The translations under genes and the position numbers were made by a program. A stretch of 16,951 nt of DNA from Flavobacteriales bacterium UBA7612 (GTDB taxonomy: Bacteria > Bacteroidota > Bacteroidia > Flavobacteriales > Weeksellaceae). Under the pieces are notes generated by a model. The model was not told where the DNA came from. It saw nothing but the letters and a program-made list of their open reading frames with translations, and did not search any database. The stretch lies in contig DLJQ01000007.1 of NCBI GenBank assembly GCA_002484335.1, positions 1 to 16,951 of the forward strand. The letters run 5' to 3'. Shown in pieces: positions 1 to 7,852 of this stretch (position 1 is the first letter of the stretch; each line of letters begins with the position of its first letter).

Positions 1-32
1 GAAAACCCAATAGAGCAATCTATTGGGTTTTC
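1..32. terminator. Perfect terminator-like hairpin at the left edge
   Basis: Arms 1-13 (GAAAACCCAATAG) and 20-32 are perfectly complementary around a 6-base loop. The right arm continues as CTTAG to 36, and copies elsewhere carry the matching CTAAG, so the true stem is probably 17 bp and is cut by the window edge. An A run in the left arm and a T run in the right arm suit a bidirectional terminator for a gene to the left. The left arm recurs alone at 84-101 and 4677-4694. Confidence 0.6.
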
Positions 33-82
33 TTAGAATCACTTCCCTTTTCTTGGGAATATAGAATAATCCCTCACTCTCC

Positions 83-101
83 GCTAAGAAAACCCAATAG
101 A
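83..101 (+). repeat. 19-bp direct repeat, left boundary of defence island
   Basis: GCTAAGAAAACCCAATAGA is identical at 83-101 and 4676-4694. It is one arm of the hairpin at 1-32, without its partner arm. Here the following bases form a small AACAA/TTGTT hairpin with a T run (102-118), so it may still terminate transcription. The two copies bracket the putAbiC and Hachiman genes. Confidence 0.6.
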
Positions 102-259
102 ACAATCAGTTGTTTTTTTGAGGTTGTTGAAAGTTTTATTTTTCCTCAAAAAACTTATAAAAATACACTTTTATTTTATTTCACAATTATGGTTTTCCGT
201 AAGGGATAAAACTTTTCTTAAATTATCTTTACAGAAAACTAAATTATAAGTAAAAAACA

Positions 260-269
260 ATGTTGTGTG
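260..269 (+). repeat. 10-bp inverted repeat flanking the putAbiC gene (left copy)
   Basis: ATGTTGTGTG at 260-269 is the exact reverse complement of 1028-1037, just after the putAbiC stop codon. The right copy merges into the long intergenic element at 1028-1268. The left copy may therefore be the outer end of a further, degraded element to the left (about 104-259), where I see no gene. Confidence 0.4.
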
Positions 270-295
270 TAATTATTAAAAACCATGGGAAATAA

Positions 296-1024
296 ATGAA
301 TAAAGAAATAAAGATTGCAACATGGGTACTTTTATTTGGTGGAATACTATTAATATTAGCTCCATATTTTTTATCTAAAGAAAGCTGTTTCGGAACATTT
401 AATGAATCTACAGGCGTAATTGGCGATACAATTGGTGGGATAACTGCACCAATATCAAATATTATTGGTGCAATATTAGTTTATTTAGCACTAAAGGCTC
501 AAGTAAAAGCTAATGAAATAGTACAAAAACAAATTGATAGACAAGAAGCTAAAGATAGTAAAAGAAATATTAGTGAACAGTTGCATAGACTTTATAGTAC
601 ATTAGAAGATAACATTAAAAGCTATACTTTTAAAGGTTTCAATAGTGATTATAATTACGACGATACAGAGCATAAAGAATATAAAGGCAGTGACGGTATA
701 CATAAATTCTTCAGAACAATAATATGTGATTTTCATCAAACTCCAGAAACTCTTTTGGAAACTACTTGTGTAACAGAGCTGTTGAGTATTATCAAGGTTT
801 GTAATATTCTTTTACAAAAATTAAATAAAAGTAATATTGACGATAAAGATTTATTGTTTAATTTTACAAAACATCAATTTGAATATAAAATAATGCCAGC
901 TTTGAAGAACCTTGATGAAGAAGCATTAAATCCATATTTTTGCGAAGATTGCAAGTGTAATCATGGTATTCCAGAAATTCTATTAAATGAAATAAATGAG
1001 ATTAAAAACCAATTAAAATTATAA
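296..1024 (+). CDS. Putative phage abortive infection protein (putAbiC family), membrane-anchored
   Basis: The 242-residue protein has two predicted membrane segments, about residues 8-26 and 47-66. Between and after them lies the block FxxTGVIGDTIGGITAPISN and then LVYLALKAQVKAN (35-73), which I recognise as typical of the putative abortive-infection family resembling AbiC. A charged helical stretch follows (about 70-110) and then a cytosolic helical domain. Near the C terminus, C216-x2-C219-x-C221-x-H223 resembles a metal-binding cluster. Families of this kind are thought to stop phage growth by harming the infected cell; the mechanism is not established. The gene stands alone, with Hachiman genes 270 bases downstream on the same strand. 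The ATG at 296 follows a weak GGGAAA. Family assignment is from memory of conserved blocks; the defence role is strengthened by context. Confidence 0.75.
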   Translation: MNKEIKIATWVLLFGGILLILAPYFLSKESCFGTFNESTGVIGDTIGGITAPISNIIGAILVYLALKAQVKANEIVQKQIDRQEAKDSKRNISEQLHRLYSTLEDNIKSYTFKGFNSDYNYDDTEHKEYKGSDGIHKFFRTIICDFHQTPETLLETTCVTELLSIIKVCNILLQKLNKSNIDDKDLLFNFTKHQFEYKIMPALKNLDEEALNPYFCEDCKCNHGIPEILLNEINEIKNQLKL

Positions 1025-1027
1025 CTG

Positions 1028-1268
1028 CACACAACATCATATTGGCGAAATGGCGGTTTAAAAGGAGAAATTAAAAGTTTCTAGTTCTTTTTGTCACAAC
1101 AGCATTTTATATTTATTAACTGAAATATTATATTTTTTAGGTGCTCATGATTTTCAATACCTTTTTCATAAATTTAGAAAATAATAAAAAACTGTTGCTT
1201 AGGTGAGTGCTAAATTGAAAGTTATCGCTTTCTAATTCGTCACTATCGCCAATATGCAGCCCGTTAAC
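1028..1268. repeat. Long intergenic stem-forming element (copy 1) between defence modules
   Basis: CATATTGGCGA at 1038-1048 is the exact reverse complement of 1246-1256. Weaker pairing extends outward (AAC at 1034-1036 with GTT at 1263-1265) and inward. The left half (1033-1060 and about 70 further bases) is homologous to the sequence directly after hamB: 24 of 28 bases match between 1033-1060 and 4517-4544. The stretch holds no gene. It sits exactly between two independent defence modules, so it looks like a module boundary rather than a simple terminator. Confidence 0.6.
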
Positions 1269-1294
1269 TGAAATTTTAACCGACTATACTACAA

Positions 1295-2065
1295 ATGTTT
1301 GGAAGATACAAAATCAAACTTTCTGAAAGAATCACGCTTCACTTTATTAGTATTAATTCCTATTCTCCAAGACTGAAGAATTTTATTGAAAGTAACATTC
1401 ATCAAATTTGGAATGGGGATAACGAAATCGTAGAAAGTGAAAATGATATTAAAATTACGAAGACAGAACTAAAAAAACTTTTAGAAAAAAAAACACCATT
1501 ACAAATAAATGGTATTATATCTGAATTTATTTGCCACTTATACTTACGTGCTAATAAATTTAAACAACATTTTCTTTTTAGCAATTTAGAAGAAAAGGGG
1601 ATGAAAAAAGGTTTTGATGGCTTATATGGAATTAACGATGAGTTTTATATTTATGAAAGTAAATCTTCTTTAGAATCAACTCTTAATGCTACACATAATT
1701 CTAATATTAGTGAGGCTTACAATGATTTAAAAAAGAAAATTGAAGGATCTAATACAACTAATGATCCATGGAAAAATGCATATCATCATTCAACTCTTAG
1801 AGCCGTAAATTTTAATGATACAATTTCTAAAACATTGAAAAAACTTTCTAAAGATTATGTAAACAATAAATTTGAAAAAATTGAATCTCATAACCTGATA
1901 CCAAGCTCAACAATATTTCTAGGCAACAGATATACTTCAATAGATAAAAATGATTTATTAATCAAGATTCAAAATCTAACGAGTACATATAGCTGTAAAC
2001 ATTTAAATGTATTATGTTTAAACAAAAACACAATTCAAAATTTTATAGATTATTTAGATGAGTAA
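1295..2065 (+). CDS. hamA: Hachiman-type antiphage protein HamA (DUF1837 nuclease)
   Basis: The 256-residue protein carries the layout of DUF1837 nucleases of the PD-(D/E)xK type: E77 in IISEF, D108 in GFDGLY and E121-x-K123 in YESKSS. No signal peptide or membrane segment is seen. In characterised Hachiman systems HamA is the effector nuclease. It is held by the helicase HamB and released to degrade DNA when HamB senses damaged or free DNA ends; that mechanism is transferred here by family. The stop codon overlaps the hamB start by 8 bases, which indicates translational coupling. The ATG at 1295 was chosen because the protein N terminus reads naturally and the upstream sequence belongs to the intergenic element. 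A related DUF1837-helicase pair such as AbpAB is the main alternative. Confidence 0.82.
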   Translation: MFGRYKIKLSERITLHFISINSYSPRLKNFIESNIHQIWNGDNEIVESENDIKITKTELKKLLEKKTPLQINGIISEFICHLYLRANKFKQHFLFSNLEEKGMKKGFDGLYGINDEFYIYESKSSLESTLNATHNSNISEAYNDLKKKIEGSNTTNDPWKNAYHHSTLRAVNFNDTISKTLKKLSKDYVNNKFEKIESHNLIPSSTIFLGNRYTSIDKNDLLIKIQNLTSTYSCKHLNVLCLNKNTIQNFIDYLDE

Positions 2066-4505
2066 AATAACTAGTTTAGAAAAACGCCAACTAAGAACAT
2101 TAAAAAACAATGCAGAATTTATTTCTTGTTTTAAAAAACTTGGTTTTAATAATCAACTAACGTTTGAGGAATCTCAATATATACTTACAGCATCCTTAAT
2201 TTTCTTTAGATATTATAACAATGATAAAAGACTAAAAGGTTATTTTAATATTGCTTATTACATAATATTGAAATATAGTTTAATTCATTCAGACTATAGA
2301 CCTCTTTATGACATTTCATTGCAAATTGGCTTTTACCCAATTTCTGAATTCATTGTGAATAATAATTTAGTAGAAGAAGAATATTTACATGAGTCGATAA
2401 TCAATCAAGAGATAAGAGCCTTATACAACAATTCAAGTTATATTGAAACCGTAGAGCAACATAATAGGTCTAAAGAAATCTTAGATAAAATTGCTAAAGA
2501 AGATTTGGCTTATATTGCACCAACTTCGTATGGGAAAAGCTCGATAATTCGAGAAGTTATCCAAAAAAATGATTTCGAAAAGATTGCAATTATAGTGCCT
2601 ACTAAATCTCTTATTACTCAAACGTATTCTGATATCAGAAATTTAGATTTAAACTATAAACTCATTTTACATGATGAAATGTTCAACGGTGAAGAAAGAT
2701 TTATTGGAGTATTAACACAAGAAAGAGCCACAAGATTAATTAATAAATTCAATATAAAGTTTGATATATTATTTATCGATGAAGCACACAATATTCTTAA
2801 AAACAACCCAAGGAATCATTTGCTTTCGAGACTTATAATGATCAATCATAAAAATAATCCCGATCAAAGGTTATTATATTTATCTCCACTTGTAAATGAT
2901 ACTAAAAATTTAAAAGCTAAATTCACATCTGATGGAGAAATATATGAGAGTAGTATAAAACATAACTTGAAAGCATATGAAGTTTTTTATTTAGATAAAA
3001 AGAAGAAACTATATTCATACAATAGGTTTTCAGATGAGTTATACCTCATGAATACAAATGTTGACTTTATAAAATATATACTTAATAATTCTCAACCAAA
3101 GAATTTTATATATAATTATCGTCCTAAAAATGTAGAGTCATTTGCAAAAAAACTAGCTTTAAGTTTACAAAATATAAATGATGAAAGTTTAAATTATATA
3201 TCTAAAACAATTGCTAGCGAAATATCAGAAGATATTGATCTTGTAGAATTGGTAAAAAAAGGGATTATTTATTTACATGGAAAACAACCTACAATTCTTA
3301 AAGAGTATTTAGAATATCAGTATAAAGGCATGCAAAATTTAAACTTTGTAATAGCTAACTCTGTAATTTTAGAAGGAATAAATTTTCCTATAGACACATT
3401 ATTTATCACTTCAACTTATGGCCTAAATGTCAAAGACCTAAATAATTTAATAGGAAGAGTTAATCGATTGAATTATGTGTTTCAGAGTTCATTGTCAAAA
3501 CTTATTTCTACAATACATTTTATTGATTCAATTGAACTTACAGACAAAAGAAGTGAGATGGTAAATAAGCTCCCATTATTAAGAGAACATTCCTTTTTTG
3601 ATGAAAACAAAAATCCATTAATGAATAATTATAATGTAGAAGAACTAAAAATTTCAAAAGAGGAACTAGTAAAACAAAAAGAAAAGGATAATAAATTAGT
3701 TAGTCTTACAAAATTTTTAATAAATGTAAATGACACCTCATTAGCAAGCACGATTAAGCGTAGTTTTATTGAAAATAATATCGATGATTTTTATTGGAAT
3801 ATTGACGTTATTATTCCAGCAATAATAGAGAACTTCGAAAATATATCTGATAAAAACAATGTGATATCTACAATATATGAAGTATTCATATTAAACATTG
3901 AAACGCAAATCAAAGATTTCGAAATTGAACGATTGAAAAACGAAAAAGCTAGAAATTATTATAAAAACTATATTGATGTCGTTCAATTATTAAGCTTACG
4001 AGATAAAATTATTTCAACTTTGAATTATTTTGATAAAAAATCTCAAAGTGAAAGTGATAGTCATTTGTTTATTGGAAGTTCATTTGGAGAAGTTGTAAAT
4101 CCCTCTCCCAAATACAAAAATAATGAATACTTGCAAGAAGTTTATATAAATCTAAAAGGTAAAAGCAGACAACAATTGGCAAATATTGCACTAGTGAAAA
4201 TTAAATTAGAAGAAGACTTTGTAAGTTTTAAATTGAAAAAACTAATAACCTTCCTTTATGATTTTGAACTCATAACTAAAGAAGCATATTTTTTAACTGT
4301 TTATGGAACTATTGATGAGCAATTAATTAATTTAACTAGGATTGGATTAGGTCCAAGTGTCACAAAACTATTAAAAGATAATAATCAAATAAATAATATT
4401 TCCTTTGATCAAAACGGGAATTTAATATCTAACGATGCTTTTAAAATATTCTTAGAAAGTCAATCCGAACTTTATAAATTTGAAATAAACAAATACATTA
4501 AATAA
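2058..4505 (+). CDS. hamB: Hachiman-type antiphage helicase HamB (superfamily 2, DEAH box)
   Basis: The 815-residue protein has a complete SF2 helicase core. Walker A is APTSYGKS (154-161), motif Ia PTKSL (181-185), motif II DEAH (241-244) and motif III about LSPLVND (275-281). HGKQP lies at 407-411, motif V-like SVILEGINFP at 435-444 and motif VI NLIGRVNR at 463-470. About 150 residues precede the core, and a long C-terminal region after about 490 has no motif I recognise. In the known system HamB loads on DNA and controls the HamA nuclease. Every catalytic motif is intact and there is no frameshift, so the system is probably active. The start overlaps the end of hamA by 8 bases. After the stop comes a second copy of the intergenic element. 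Confidence 0.85.
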   Translation: MSKITSLEKRQLRTLKNNAEFISCFKKLGFNNQLTFEESQYILTASLIFFRYYNNDKRLKGYFNIAYYIILKYSLIHSDYRPLYDISLQIGFYPISEFIVNNNLVEEEYLHESIINQEIRALYNNSSYIETVEQHNRSKEILDKIAKEDLAYIAPTSYGKSSIIREVIQKNDFEKIAIIVPTKSLITQTYSDIRNLDLNYKLILHDEMFNGEERFIGVLTQERATRLINKFNIKFDILFIDEAHNILKNNPRNHLLSRLIMINHKNNPDQRLLYLSPLVNDTKNLKAKFTSDGEIYESSIKHNLKAYEVFYLDKKKKLYSYNRFSDELYLMNTNVDFIKYILNNSQPKNFIYNYRPKNVESFAKKLALSLQNINDESLNYISKTIASEISEDIDLVELVKKGIIYLHGKQPTILKEYLEYQYKGMQNLNFVIANSVILEGINFPIDTLFITSTYGLNVKDLNNLIGRVNRLNYVFQSSLSKLISTIHFIDSIELTDKRSEMVNKLPLLREHSFFDENKNPLMNNYNVEELKISKEELVKQKEKDNKLVSLTKFLINVNDTSLASTIKRSFIENNIDDFYWNIDVIIPAIIENFENISDKNNVISTIYEVFILNIETQIKDFEIERLKNEKARNYYKNYIDVVQLLSLRDKIISTLNYFDKKSQSESDSHLFIGSSFGEVVNPSPKYKNNEYLQEVYINLKGKSRQQLANIALVKIKLEEDFVSFKLKKLITFLYDFELITKEAYFLTVYGTIDEQLINLTRIGLGPSVTKLLKDNNQINNISFDQNGNLISNDAFKIFLESQSELYKFEINKYIK

Positions 4506-4516
4506 AAACTACAGCT

Positions 4517-4625
4517 AACATCGTATTGGCGTAATGGCAGGTTAAGGGAAAGATTGAAATTTTCTCCTTTTTTTGTTGTAACAGCCTTTTAAAACTTTTT
4601 TTAAAGTTGAAATTATAACTTATTT
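4517..4625. repeat. Left half of the intergenic element (copy 2), apparently truncated
   Basis: Bases 4517-4544 match 1033-1060 at 24 of 28 positions. The homology continues loosely through a TTTCT...TTTTTGT...AACAGC block to about 4600-4625. The expected complementary right half, with a TCGCCAATA-like core, is missing. Instead the sequence runs into a small GACAG/CTGTC hairpin (4655-4670) and the 19-bp direct repeat. The right edge of the island thus seems to lie within this element. End coordinate is approximate. Confidence 0.5.
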
Positions 4626-4675
4626 AAAAACGTCAAAAATAACATTAAGTGTTCGACAGAAATACCTGTCAGCCT

Positions 4676-4694
4676 GCTAAGAAAACCCAATAGA
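4676..4694 (+). repeat. 19-bp direct repeat, right boundary of defence island
   Basis: Identical to 83-101, again only one arm of the hairpin at 1-32. It is followed by the short palindrome GAGTAATTACTC. From here to the mesD stop codon I see only an open but start-less reading frame (4662-4811) and the hairpins listed separately. Confidence 0.6.
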
Positions 4695-4811
4695 GTAATT
4701 ACTCCATTATTAAAAGATTCTAAAAAATTAATATTAAAAACCTTTGGTAGAGAAACTAAATTTGCAACCAATGACAATACTATTAGAAAAGTTGCCTATT
4801 TTTTAATATAG

Positions 4812-4864
4812 AAAAATAAAAAGACTGCCAATTGGGATCGATAATTTACATTTTCCAATTGGCA
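4812..4864 (-). terminator. Terminator downstream of mesD
   Basis: TGCCAATTGG (4826-4835) and CCAATTGGCA (4855-4864) form a perfect 10-bp stem with a 19-base loop. Read on the minus strand, the hairpin is followed by a T-rich run (GTCTTTTTATTTTT), as expected for an intrinsic terminator of the mesX-mesD operon, about 150 bases beyond its stop. A weaker hairpin at 4947-4973 has T runs for the plus strand and could stop read-through from hamB. Confidence 0.6.
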
Positions 4865-5016
4865 ATTCTGATCTTCAATTTCTTAAGAAATCAGTCTTAA
4901 GCCCTAAATCAAGAAAATAAAAGCCCCCCCTACATTATTAATTTTTTCTAGCGAAGTAGCTTCTTTTACTAGATTTTTATGCTAATGAAAAATTATTTAG
5001 AATTAATATATTGGAG

Positions 5017-6051
5017 TTAAAAACCAAATTCTTTACGTATAATTTCTGCTCCTGCACTTAAAGCACTTAATTTACCTCTTGCTACGTTTCGTGATAAAGG
5101 AGCCATACCACAGTTTGTACTTGGATAAAGGTTTTCGATATCTACAAATTCAAGAGTTTTACGCAAAGTATTAGCTACTTCTTCAGGTGTTTCAATGATG
5201 TTGGTTGCGACATCAATCGCTCCTACCATGACTTTTTTACCACGAACAAGTTCAATTAAATTTAAAGGTACGTTTGAATTATGACATTCTAATGATACGA
5301 TATCAATATTAGATTTTTGAATTTTAGGAAAAATTTCTTCGTATTGACGCCACTCTGAACCTAAGGTCTTTTTCCAGTCATTATTAGCTTGTATACCATA
5401 ACCATAACAAATATGTACGGCAGTTTGACAGTCTAAGCCTTCAATAGCCCTTTCAAGTGCAGCCATTCCCCAATCGTTTACTTCATCGAAGAACACATTG
5501 AATGCAGGTTCATCAAACTGAATAATATCTACTCCAGCATCTTGTAGTTCCTTTGCTTCTTCATTGAGTGCTTTGGCAAATTCCCAGGCCAGTTTCTCAC
5601 GATTTTTGTAATGATCATCATATAGAGTATCAACCATGGTCAGAGGTCCTGGTAATGCCCATTTGATAGGTTTGTTGGTTTGTCTACGCAAAAATTTAGC
5701 GTCTTCTACAAAGACAGATTTTTGACGAGCTACATCACCTACAACTACTGGAACGCTTGCGTCATAACGGTTTCTAATTTTTACGATTTTACGATTTTCA
5801 AAATCTACACCACTTAGATGCTCAATAAAAGTGGTTACGAAATGTTGACGTGTTTGTTCACCATCACAGATGATATCTAACCCAGACAATTGTTGCTCTT
5901 GTAAAGAAATAAGTAAAGCATCTTGTTTTCCTTCCAATAACTGATCTCCCTCTAAATTCCAAGGTGACCAAAGTTTTTCGGGTGATGCCAACCAAGCAGG
6001 TTTCGGTAAACTTCCAACAATTGAGGTAGGCAATAATAATTTCTTTGACAT
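5017..6051 (-). CDS. mesD: Core methionine synthase MesD (folate-independent)
   Basis: The 344-residue protein corresponds to the C-terminal catalytic barrel of cobalamin-independent methionine synthase (MetE) and lacks the N-terminal folate-binding half. MetE-type zinc ligands are visible: H213 and C215 (AVHICYG), E255 (LECHNS) and C314 (STNCGM). The QFDEPA block (178-183) fits the homocysteine site. Its immediate upstream partner is a DUF1852 protein, which defines the MesD family. MesD makes methionine from homocysteine without methyl-tetrahydrofolate or B12, but needs DUF1852 and oxygen; the methyl donor is unknown. The 26-base gap to mesX shows co-transcription. Length is normal for the family and it acts in the cytosol. 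Assignment rests on the zinc motif plus the partner gene. Confidence 0.88.
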   Translation of the reverse strand: MSKKLLLPTSIVGSLPKPAWLASPEKLWSPWNLEGDQLLEGKQDALLISLQEQQLSGLDIICDGEQTRQHFVTTFIEHLSGVDFENRKIVKIRNRYDASVPVVVGDVARQKSVFVEDAKFLRRQTNKPIKWALPGPLTMVDTLYDDHYKNREKLAWEFAKALNEEAKELQDAGVDIIQFDEPAFNVFFDEVNDWGMAALERAIEGLDCQTAVHICYGYGIQANNDWKKTLGSEWRQYEEIFPKIQKSNIDIVSLECHNSNVPLNLIELVRGKKVMVGAIDVATNIIETPEEVANTLRKTLEFVDIENLYPSTNCGMAPLSRNVARGKLSALSAGAEIIRKEFGF

Positions 6052-6077
6052 AGAATAATTTTAATGTATTGTATTAA

Positions 6078-7070
6078 TTAAAGAGCAAAATTGGCAGACC
6101 ATTGCTCTAATAAATTTTTGTAAGGTGTAATAAAATGTTCTTCAGCATATTTGCCTTGTTCAATAGCTAATCGGCTACGTTCTTCACGATCATAATCAAC
6201 TTGAGTCAGTGAATAATCTTCATGTTTAAGACTAGGTTGATAGATTTTTCCAGCTACTGAATTGGCATTGTAAATTTCAGGACGATAAATTTTCTGGAAA
6301 GTTTCCATCGTACTGATTGAGCTGATAAGCCCAAGATCTGTATAATCAGTAAGTAGATCTCCTGAATGATAAAAAGCCATCGGTGCCACAGCGTTAGGAG
6401 GCATGAAAAAACGAACTTTTAAACCCATTTTAGAGAAATACTCATCAGTCAGCGAATACTCACTTTGTATATACTCAAAACCCAGAATTGGATTATGAAA
6501 CTCAGTGCGTGTATAAGTTTTATTGCTTGAAACACTTAAACAAATGATGGGAGACCTCTTAAAGTACTCTTTATAAGTTGTCGAATTAATAAAAGATTGA
6601 TAAAGTTTTCCATGTAAATCACCAAAATCTTCAGGAACACAAAAATTAGATTTATTTTTATTATACTCAATTAATAAAACACTGAAATCGTAATCACGAA
6701 CATAAGAAGAAAAATTATTTCCGGCAATTCCTTCGATATACTGGCCAGTTTTATTATCAAAAATATTTGTTTTTAAAACTTCAATCATCGGTAGATTCTT
6801 ATCATTAATATTCATCGTTACTGTAATAATCTCAAGTTTTACAAGGTATCGGTCGGATTTTGGATTATCCACATAAGCTAATGAATTAAATCGATTGTTA
6901 ATCATATTTAACGCATTACGTAAATTCTGTTGACGATTTTTTCCTCTGGCCAGATTTGCAAAATTGGTTGTCAGACGTGTTTGACTTGCAGGATGATAAT
7001 TTTCATCTAAACATGTACTCTTTAGTGTGAAAGTAAAATCATTTTTGTTAGTAATTTGGATATTTTCCAT
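6078..7070 (-). CDS. mesX: DUF1852 protein MesX, partner of MesD
   Basis: The 330-residue protein matches DUF1852 along its whole length. Remembered conserved blocks include TRLTTNFANLARG (31-43), VGNNFSSYVRDYDFSVLL-like sequence (117-133), EDFGDLHGKL (147-156), FFMPPNAVAPMAFY (221-234) and a C-terminal REERSRLAIEQG block ending in EQWSANFAL. The biochemical role is unknown; genetics in other aerobic bacteria shows that MesD cannot make methionine without it. I see no signal peptide, membrane segment or recognised cofactor motif. It is the first gene of the mesX-mesD operon, with a promoter 44-74 bases upstream. No flavin reductase or other redox gene lies next to it here. Confidence 0.9.
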   Translation of the reverse strand: MENIQITNKNDFTFTLKSTCLDENYHPASQTRLTTNFANLARGKNRQQNLRNALNMINNRFNSLAYVDNPKSDRYLVKLEIITVTMNINDKNLPMIEVLKTNIFDNKTGQYIEGIAGNNFSSYVRDYDFSVLLIEYNKNKSNFCVPEDFGDLHGKLYQSFINSTTYKEYFKRSPIICLSVSSNKTYTRTEFHNPILGFEYIQSEYSLTDEYFSKMGLKVRFFMPPNAVAPMAFYHSGDLLTDYTDLGLISSISTMETFQKIYRPEIYNANSVAGKIYQPSLKHEDYSLTQVDYDREERSRLAIEQGKYAEEHFITPYKNLLEQWSANFAL

Positions 7071-7113
7071 GTATTTTTTTATTCTTTAGCTTTTTAATAT
7101 GATTGAATATATA

Positions 7114-7144
7114 CAATTATATATTAGAGTTTTTACCTTTCAAA
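7114..7144 (-). promoter_or_regulatory. Bacteroidota-type promoter for mesX-mesD
   Basis: On the minus strand, TTTG (complement of 7141-7144) is followed after exactly 19 bases by TATAATTG (complement of 7114-7121). The latter matches the -7 consensus TAnnTTTG at all but one position. The predicted transcript would start near 7107, leaving a leader of about 38 bases before the ATG at 7070. That is too short for a riboswitch. Confidence 0.6.
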
Positions 7145-7852
7145 TTTCAAAATAAAAGATGAATTTATTTAGTTTTTTAATTAAATAAGTTAAAAATTCT
7201 TTTTCTTGTATTTAATAAAGATTATTATTTTTTTTACAGTTTAAAAAATTTAAAAAAAAGAAAATTATTCTTTTAATGATACACTTATAAAAATAAAATT
7301 TGATAAAAAAGAGTACATATTTATTGCAAATCATGAAAAGCTTTCAATATATAGCATCAAAATAGTATAACCTGTCAAGTAAAAGGGGAGGGGCAAATTT
7401 TTAGAAAACCATTATTGTAATAAAAATAATCTCTACTTTCTCATCATTTTGGATTCTTTCAAAATGTTCATGTTATAAATAAGAAACCACATTTGAGTAA
7501 CTTTCAAAATTGGAATATTTTACTTGACGACTTCTTTGTATTTTTACATGCATTTTTACTTTTTTTAGAATAAAAATCATTTTTATTTTTTCAAACTTTT
7601 GTTCAAAATTAAATGAGATTTTACAAGATTATTATGCAAAGTTTGTATTTTAATTTTCTGCTTTTTATATCTTTTATAATAATAAGAGTATTACTTAGAA
7701 CTCACTATTTCTAATTAGTTATTCAGTGTTTATGTGATTAACTTTTTTAGTTCTTTAATTCTTAATTATAGTAATTAAAAGTATTACGTAAGACTCAGAA
7801 CTTACAACTAATTATTTCTAGTTTCTAAATTCAGACTTCGTATTTCGCAATA
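7145..7852. other. Gene-free A+T-rich intergenic region
   Basis: About 0.7 kb without a credible coding region on either strand. It contains a perfect 11-bp inverted repeat (7374-7384 and 7518-7528). It also contains an imperfect direct repeat beginning AGTATTAC at 7687 and 7780, about 93 bases apart. It ends at the dispersed hairpin element at 7853. A relict of lost genes or mobile DNA is plausible, but nothing specific can be shown. Confidence 0.5.
7374..7528. repeat. Possible MITE-like element with 11-bp terminal inverted repeats
   Basis: GTCAAGTAAAA at 7374-7384 is exactly complementary to 7518-7528, giving a 155-bp unit with no coding capacity. I find no convincing target-site duplication outside it, so a chance inverted repeat in A+T-rich DNA is possible. 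Confidence 0.3.

Noticed and set aside
1402..1584. 60-codon minus-strand open frame within hamA
   Set aside because: Entirely antisense to a well-supported gene, low complexity.
1..4700. Integrase, transposase or CRISPR array near the defence island
   Set aside because: I looked for recombinase motifs in the translated frames and for regularly spaced repeats and found none; the only repeats are the hairpin arms and the intergenic elements.
4662..4811. Open frame ending in a plausible-looking peptide (DSKKLILKTFGRETKF...), plus strand
   Set aside because: There is no start codon, it runs through the 19-bp repeat, and I recognise no family. It could be the 3' remnant of a gene cut by the island, but this cannot be supported.
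7071..7113. S-adenosylmethionine-responsive leader for mesX
   Set aside because: The leader predicted from the promoter is only about 38 bases and shows no conserved riboswitch core.
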